Shown: piece after piece, positions 25,875-28,367 of the stretch
Position numbering within the stretch: position 1 is the first letter of the stretch
Layout of the letters: each line of letters starts with the position of its first letter
Origin: Actinomycetota bacterium
GTDB lineage: Bacteria; Actinomycetota; Humimicrobiia; Humimicrobiales; Humimicrobiaceae
NCBI GenBank assembly: GCA_023488645.1
Contig: JAMDDL010000221.1
Coordinates: 1-28,367, forward strand
DNA length: 28,367 nt
Reading direction: 5' to 3'
The notes under the pieces: model-generated
What the model saw: only the letters and a program-made list of their open reading frames with translations
What the model was told of the DNA's origin: nothing
The model's database searches: none
Position numbers and translations under genes: made by a program

Positions 25875-26109
25875 TTATTTACCCCCCAATTATTAAATTC
25901 ATACATTATTAAATTAAAATCTATATAAATGAGCTTCTGAAAATAGAAAAACCGACTGCCCCATAAAATAGTTTTAGTCGGTTACGCTACTTGCTCCACT
26001 TTTTTCTAAGCGTCCATCTTTGAAAAAAGCTTCACAGCATCTAAAATCTTAATTTTTAATCTCTTTTTAAAGAACTTAATATTTCTTATGATTTAAAATA
26101 ATTTAGTAT
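25875..26109 (-). ncRNA. Candidate cis-regulatory leader RNA (riboswitch- or attenuator-like)
   Basis: About 235 nt separate the promoter (26116-26145) from the surface-protein ATG. The leader folds into a long hairpin: GAAAAAAG (26022-26029) with CTTTTTTC (25999-26006), an inner AAG/CTT pair and a 7-nt loop, closed outside by AGCA/TGCT (26036-26039 with 25992-25995) and an asymmetric internal loop. It then forms an intrinsic terminator about 75 nt before the start codon. This is the layout of a transcription-attenuating leader. I looked for the conserved GCAAA/GACGCAAAGC elements of the c-di-GMP-I riboswitch and for other classes I know and found no match. It occupies much of the gene-free interval 25875-26378. 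Confidence 0.5.
25940..25983 (-). terminator. Leader terminator upstream of the surface-protein gene
   Basis: AACCGACT (25950-25957) and AGTCGGTT (25976-25983) form a perfect 8-bp stem with an 18-nt loop. In minus-strand order it is followed by TTTCTATTTT. It lies between the promoter and the start codon, so it must be conditional or leaky if the gene is expressed. Confidence 0.75.
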
Positions 26110-26145
26110 GGTTTCATTATACTACCATATTTTTTAAAATGTAAA
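26107..26145 (-). promoter_or_regulatory. Promoter of the surface-protein gene with a flanking inverted repeat
   Basis: Minus strand: TTTACA (26145-26140), an 18-nt spacer and TATAAT (26121-26116). The -10 box lies in the middle of an inverted repeat, TATGGT (26129-26124) and ACCATA (26112-26107), a possible operator. The predicted start near 26109 gives a leader of about 235 nt. Confidence 0.65.
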
Positions 26146-26239
26146 TATTTTTTTATAAATTTTTAAGAAAATTTTTAAGTGATAATTAATAAACATTAAT
26201 AGAATATTAATAATTTAAAGGATAATAATTCAGCAAATA

Positions 26240-26290
26240 AAATAAAAAGGAGTAAGTATTCTGAATTGGACGCCTGCATTTACTTACTCC
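26240..26290 (-). terminator. Intrinsic terminator of the binding-protein gene
   Basis: GGAGTAAGTA (26249-26258) and TACTTACTCC (26281-26290) form a 10-bp stem. On the minus strand it is followed by TTTTTATTTTATTT. It lies about 90 nt after the stop of the solute-binding protein gene. Confidence 0.85.
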
Positions 26291-26378
26291 AGCATTAATA
26301 TTAGCACAATATTATTTTTTGTTTCAATATACTTTCAGACAATTTTTCTGATAAAAACAGAGATTATTTTGTTTGAAT

Positions 26379-27218
26379 TTAAATTTTAAACCAGTTGTCA
26401 TAAATTTTTGAATATGTTCCGTCATCTTTTAATTCTTTTAATATCTGGTTTATTTTATCTTTTAATTCACTGTCTTTCTTAAGTACAATGGAATATTTTA
26501 TATTTGATTTTATTTTTTGTAAAAATATATAAGTATCAGGGTCTTCGGATAATATTTTTGCTCCAATTGGAATTGAAATTAAAATACCCTGAACTTCTCC
26601 TGATTTCAAAGCTTTAATAAGTGAATTCACATCGTCATATTTACTCATAGAATAACCGGACAAAATATCAGCGTTAAGGTTATTAATCTCGCTTTTCAGC
26701 CCACCTGCTTTTTTATTTATCAGATCTTCCCTTTTTTTTATATCGCTTGTTTTCAGGGAAAGTAATATAAATTCCAATGTATAATATGGATCTGAAAAAT
26801 CTGCTAACTTTTCCTTATCCTTGTCATTAGTTACGCCTGAAATAATTATATCAATGCCAGGGTCATTTATCTTATCAAATATTTCATTCCATGATATCTG
26901 ATTTATTTTTAACTGCCTGCCAAGCCTTCTGGCAATTTCATCTGCAATATCAACATCAAATCCTGATACTTTATCTTTAAGTAAAAAAGCAAAAGGCGGA
27001 AAAGTACTGTCAACACCGACATTCAATAAATTACTGGAAGAAGTAGTATCAGCTTTTAATGAATTCGGGTTATTTTCACCAACAGTATTTTCTTTTTTAT
27101 TGCATCCTAAAATCAGAAATGTGGAAATTGTGGCAATTATAACAATTAAAGAAATTGAAATTTTTAAAACAGTAAATTTATGACTTTTAATTAAACTTTT
27201 TATATTTATATTTTTAAT
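26379..27218 (-). CDS. Amino-acid-type ABC solute-binding lipoprotein, apparent ATT start
   Basis: 279 aa if started at ATT 27218. The solute-binding family 3 domain begins at NVGVDSTFPPFAF and includes SGFDVDIADEIARRLG, IIISGVTNDKDKEK and a C-terminal DGTYSKIYDNWF. It would bind a polar amino acid or a similar ligand outside the membrane. The only standard start is a TTG at 27026, which begins inside the first beta strand and removes any export signal. Reading upstream in the same frame gives a basic N terminus, a hydrophobic stretch and the lipobox LILGC, then a short linker. No ATG, GTG or TTG exists there, but AAAGGA lies 6 nt before the ATT. No transporter permease or ATPase is nearby, so it is an orphan here. 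Confidence 0.82.
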   Translation of the reverse strand: MKNINIKSLIKSHKFTVLKISISLIVIIATISTFLILGCNKKENTVGENNPNSLKADTTSSSNLLNVGVDSTFPPFAFLLKDKVSGFDVDIADEIARRLGRQLKINQISWNEIFDKINDPGIDIIISGVTNDKDKEKLADFSDPYYTLEFILLSLKTSDIKKREDLINKKAGGLKSEINNLNADILSGYSMSKYDDVNSLIKALKSGEVQGILISIPIGAKILSEDPDTYIFLQKIKSNIKYSIVLKKDSELKDKINQILKELKDDGTYSKIYDNWFKI

Positions 27219-27327
27219 TTTACATCCTTTCTCTTAGAAACATTTAACATACCTTTATTGATCATATTTTATTCAATAAAACATCAAAGTATTTTCTTAA
27301 AAAAAATTATTCACTAGTGACAGTTTA

Positions 27328-28367
27328 TTAAATTATTTCATCAGGTGATGGAAATGATACACTTGAAGCAAAATGGTCGCTAAAAGAAGGAAACACAGTC
27401 AGTTCGAGATAATTATCATTCTTTGCAATGTCTTCAGCAATTTTTCTTGAGGTTTTTGAAATTAAAGCCATTTTTGCACCAATACCGGCAGCATTTCCTA
27501 CCTGGCTTATCTTCTTTAAGGAAACATTTGGAAACATCCCTATATTGATTACATTTTTAGGATCTATATAGGAACCAAATGCGCCTGCTATTATTATCCG
27601 GTCAATATCCTTAAAATCGATCCCGGCATTTTCAAGAAGTATCTCAATTCCGGTTCGCATTGCTCCCTTTGCAAGCTGGATTTCTACAATATCTTTCTGA
27701 TTAATTGAAATTACTTCATCACATATATATAATGATTTTTTTAATTCTTCCATATATTCTTCTGAAGATTTATCTGTGTTTTTTACAAAATTATTTTTGC
27801 AGTCACTGGTGCTATTTATTCTTTTTTCATGAAACTGCGGTATTAAAATATATTGCAGATTTCCAAGATTATCCTTGCAAATACAGCCGTTTTCAAGAAC
27901 AAACTTGCCGCGTTTATTTATTATCTTTGCTTTAAGAAGTTCTGCTATTGCATCAAGTATGCCTGAACCGCAAATTCCAACAGGTTCCTTATCATCTATT
28001 GTCTGAATTTTCGGGATGCAGGTCTTGGGATCTATTATCACTCTTTCAATAGCGCCTGGAGCTGCTCTCATGCCGTATCGTATATGAGCCCCCTCAAAAG
28101 CAGGGCCTGAGGCAGTTGAGACGCTGTAAAGTTTTCCGCGGCTGACAAGCGCTATTTCGGTATTTGTACCAATATCAATTCCTATGCAGTTTCCTTCCAT
28201 ATTATTTAAACCTGTTGCAAGTATCATTGCAATGTGATCGCTTCCAATAAAACCTGCCACCACGGGCATAAGGTAAATATAGCCTCCTGAAGCAATATTT
28301 ATCCCCGCTTCTCTTGCTTTTAAATCAATACTGTCACTTATTAATGCAGGAAATGGCGACAATCCAA
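27328..28367 (-). CDS. RACo/RamA-type corrinoid-protein reactivating ATPase, C-terminal part (5' end outside window)
   Basis: At least 346 residues enter from the right edge; the N-terminal ferredoxin and linker domains are beyond the window. The ASKHA ATPase motifs of the DUF4445/RACo family are clear: IGIDIGTNTEIAL, SGPAFEGAHIRYGM, GICGSGILDAIAEL, IIAGAFGSYIDPKN and VGNAAGIGAKMAL. Such proteins use ATP hydrolysis to reduce the inactive Co(II) corrinoid cofactor of methyltransferase systems, such as the CO dehydrogenase/acetyl-CoA corrinoid protein or methylamine and methoxy-aryl methyltransferases. A 55-residue segment (about residues 175-230 of the visible part) is low in recognisable motifs and looks like an insertion. 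Any frame start at the edge is an artefact of truncation. Confidence 0.88.
   Translation of the reverse strand, partial: GLSPFPALISDSIDLKAREAGINIASGGYIYLMPVVAGFIGSDHIAMILATGLNNMEGNCIGIDIGTNTEIALVSRGKLYSVSTASGPAFEGAHIRYGMRAAPGAIERVIIDPKTCIPKIQTIDDKEPVGICGSGILDAIAELLKAKIINKRGKFVLENGCICKDNLGNLQYILIPQFHEKRINSTSDCKNNFVKNTDKSSEEYMEELKKSLYICDEVISINQKDIVEIQLAKGAMRTGIEILLENAGIDFKDIDRIIIAGAFGSYIDPKNVINIGMFPNVSLKKISQVGNAAGIGAKMALISKTSRKIAEDIAKNDNYLELTVFPSFSDHFASSVSFPSPDEII

Noticed and set aside
25950..26040. Cyclic-di-GMP-I (GEMM) riboswitch
   Set aside because: The conserved GCAAA and GACGCAAAGC elements and tetraloop receptor pattern are missing; only general resemblance of a leader with terminator remains.
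1..28367. tRNA genes, CRISPR arrays, transposases and phage genes
   Set aside because: I looked for cloverleaf-like T-arm sequences, regularly spaced direct repeats and transposase or integrase motifs and found none.

Overview
The window is AT-rich and comes from an anaerobic-looking bacterium with a Gram-positive type of envelope. It carries a sortase of actinobacterial class E type, an LPXTG-like wall-anchored protein, a PASTA-tailed class A penicillin-binding protein and a lipoprotein. gatCAB together with a GluRS points to the indirect Gln-tRNA/Asn-tRNA route. A corrinoid-protein reactivator (RACo/RamA type) suggests anaerobic one-carbon or methyl-transfer metabolism. A low-G+C, deep-branching Gram-positive lineage (for example an uncultured actinobacterial clade, or a clostridium-like one) fits best; this is inference and no rRNA is present to settle it.

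Region 1 (1-5543, all minus) reads, in transcription order, as a GatY/KbaY-like class II aldolase, a PHP phosphoesterase, a ~230-bp palindromic element, a split transketolase (N then C subunit), an RpiB-like isomerase and a SorC-family regulator. This looks like a regulated sugar-phosphate catabolic cluster. Two promoters, each with a TGCATTA-type inverted repeat, precede the aldolase and the transketolase. Region 2 (5740-9500, plus) is PBP1A followed closely by gltX, then a second copy of the ~230-bp element. Region 3 (9845-15723, minus) is gatC-gatA-gatB, then a phosphofructokinase with PPi-type active-site residues, then a divergent acetate-kinase-family protein. Region 4 (15862-24136, minus) is sortase, an anchored coiled-coil protein, ligA, a Gfo/Idh/MocA dehydrogenase, an FGGY sugar kinase, a CPBP membrane protease homologue and a SAM methyltransferase.

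Region 5 (24325-28367, minus) is the most unusual. A RACo-type protein (cut by the window edge) is followed by a periplasmic-binding lipoprotein that appears to start at ATT. Next comes a ~235-nt leader RNA ending in an intrinsic terminator, and then a Cna_B-type surface protein. The surface protein's frame is interrupted by one in-frame TAG inside its second Ig-like domain. After the TAG the same frame continues for 106 codons to an MPFTG sorting signal. None of the 21 other complete gene ends in the window uses TAG. No tRNA, rRNA, CRISPR array, transposase or phage gene was seen.
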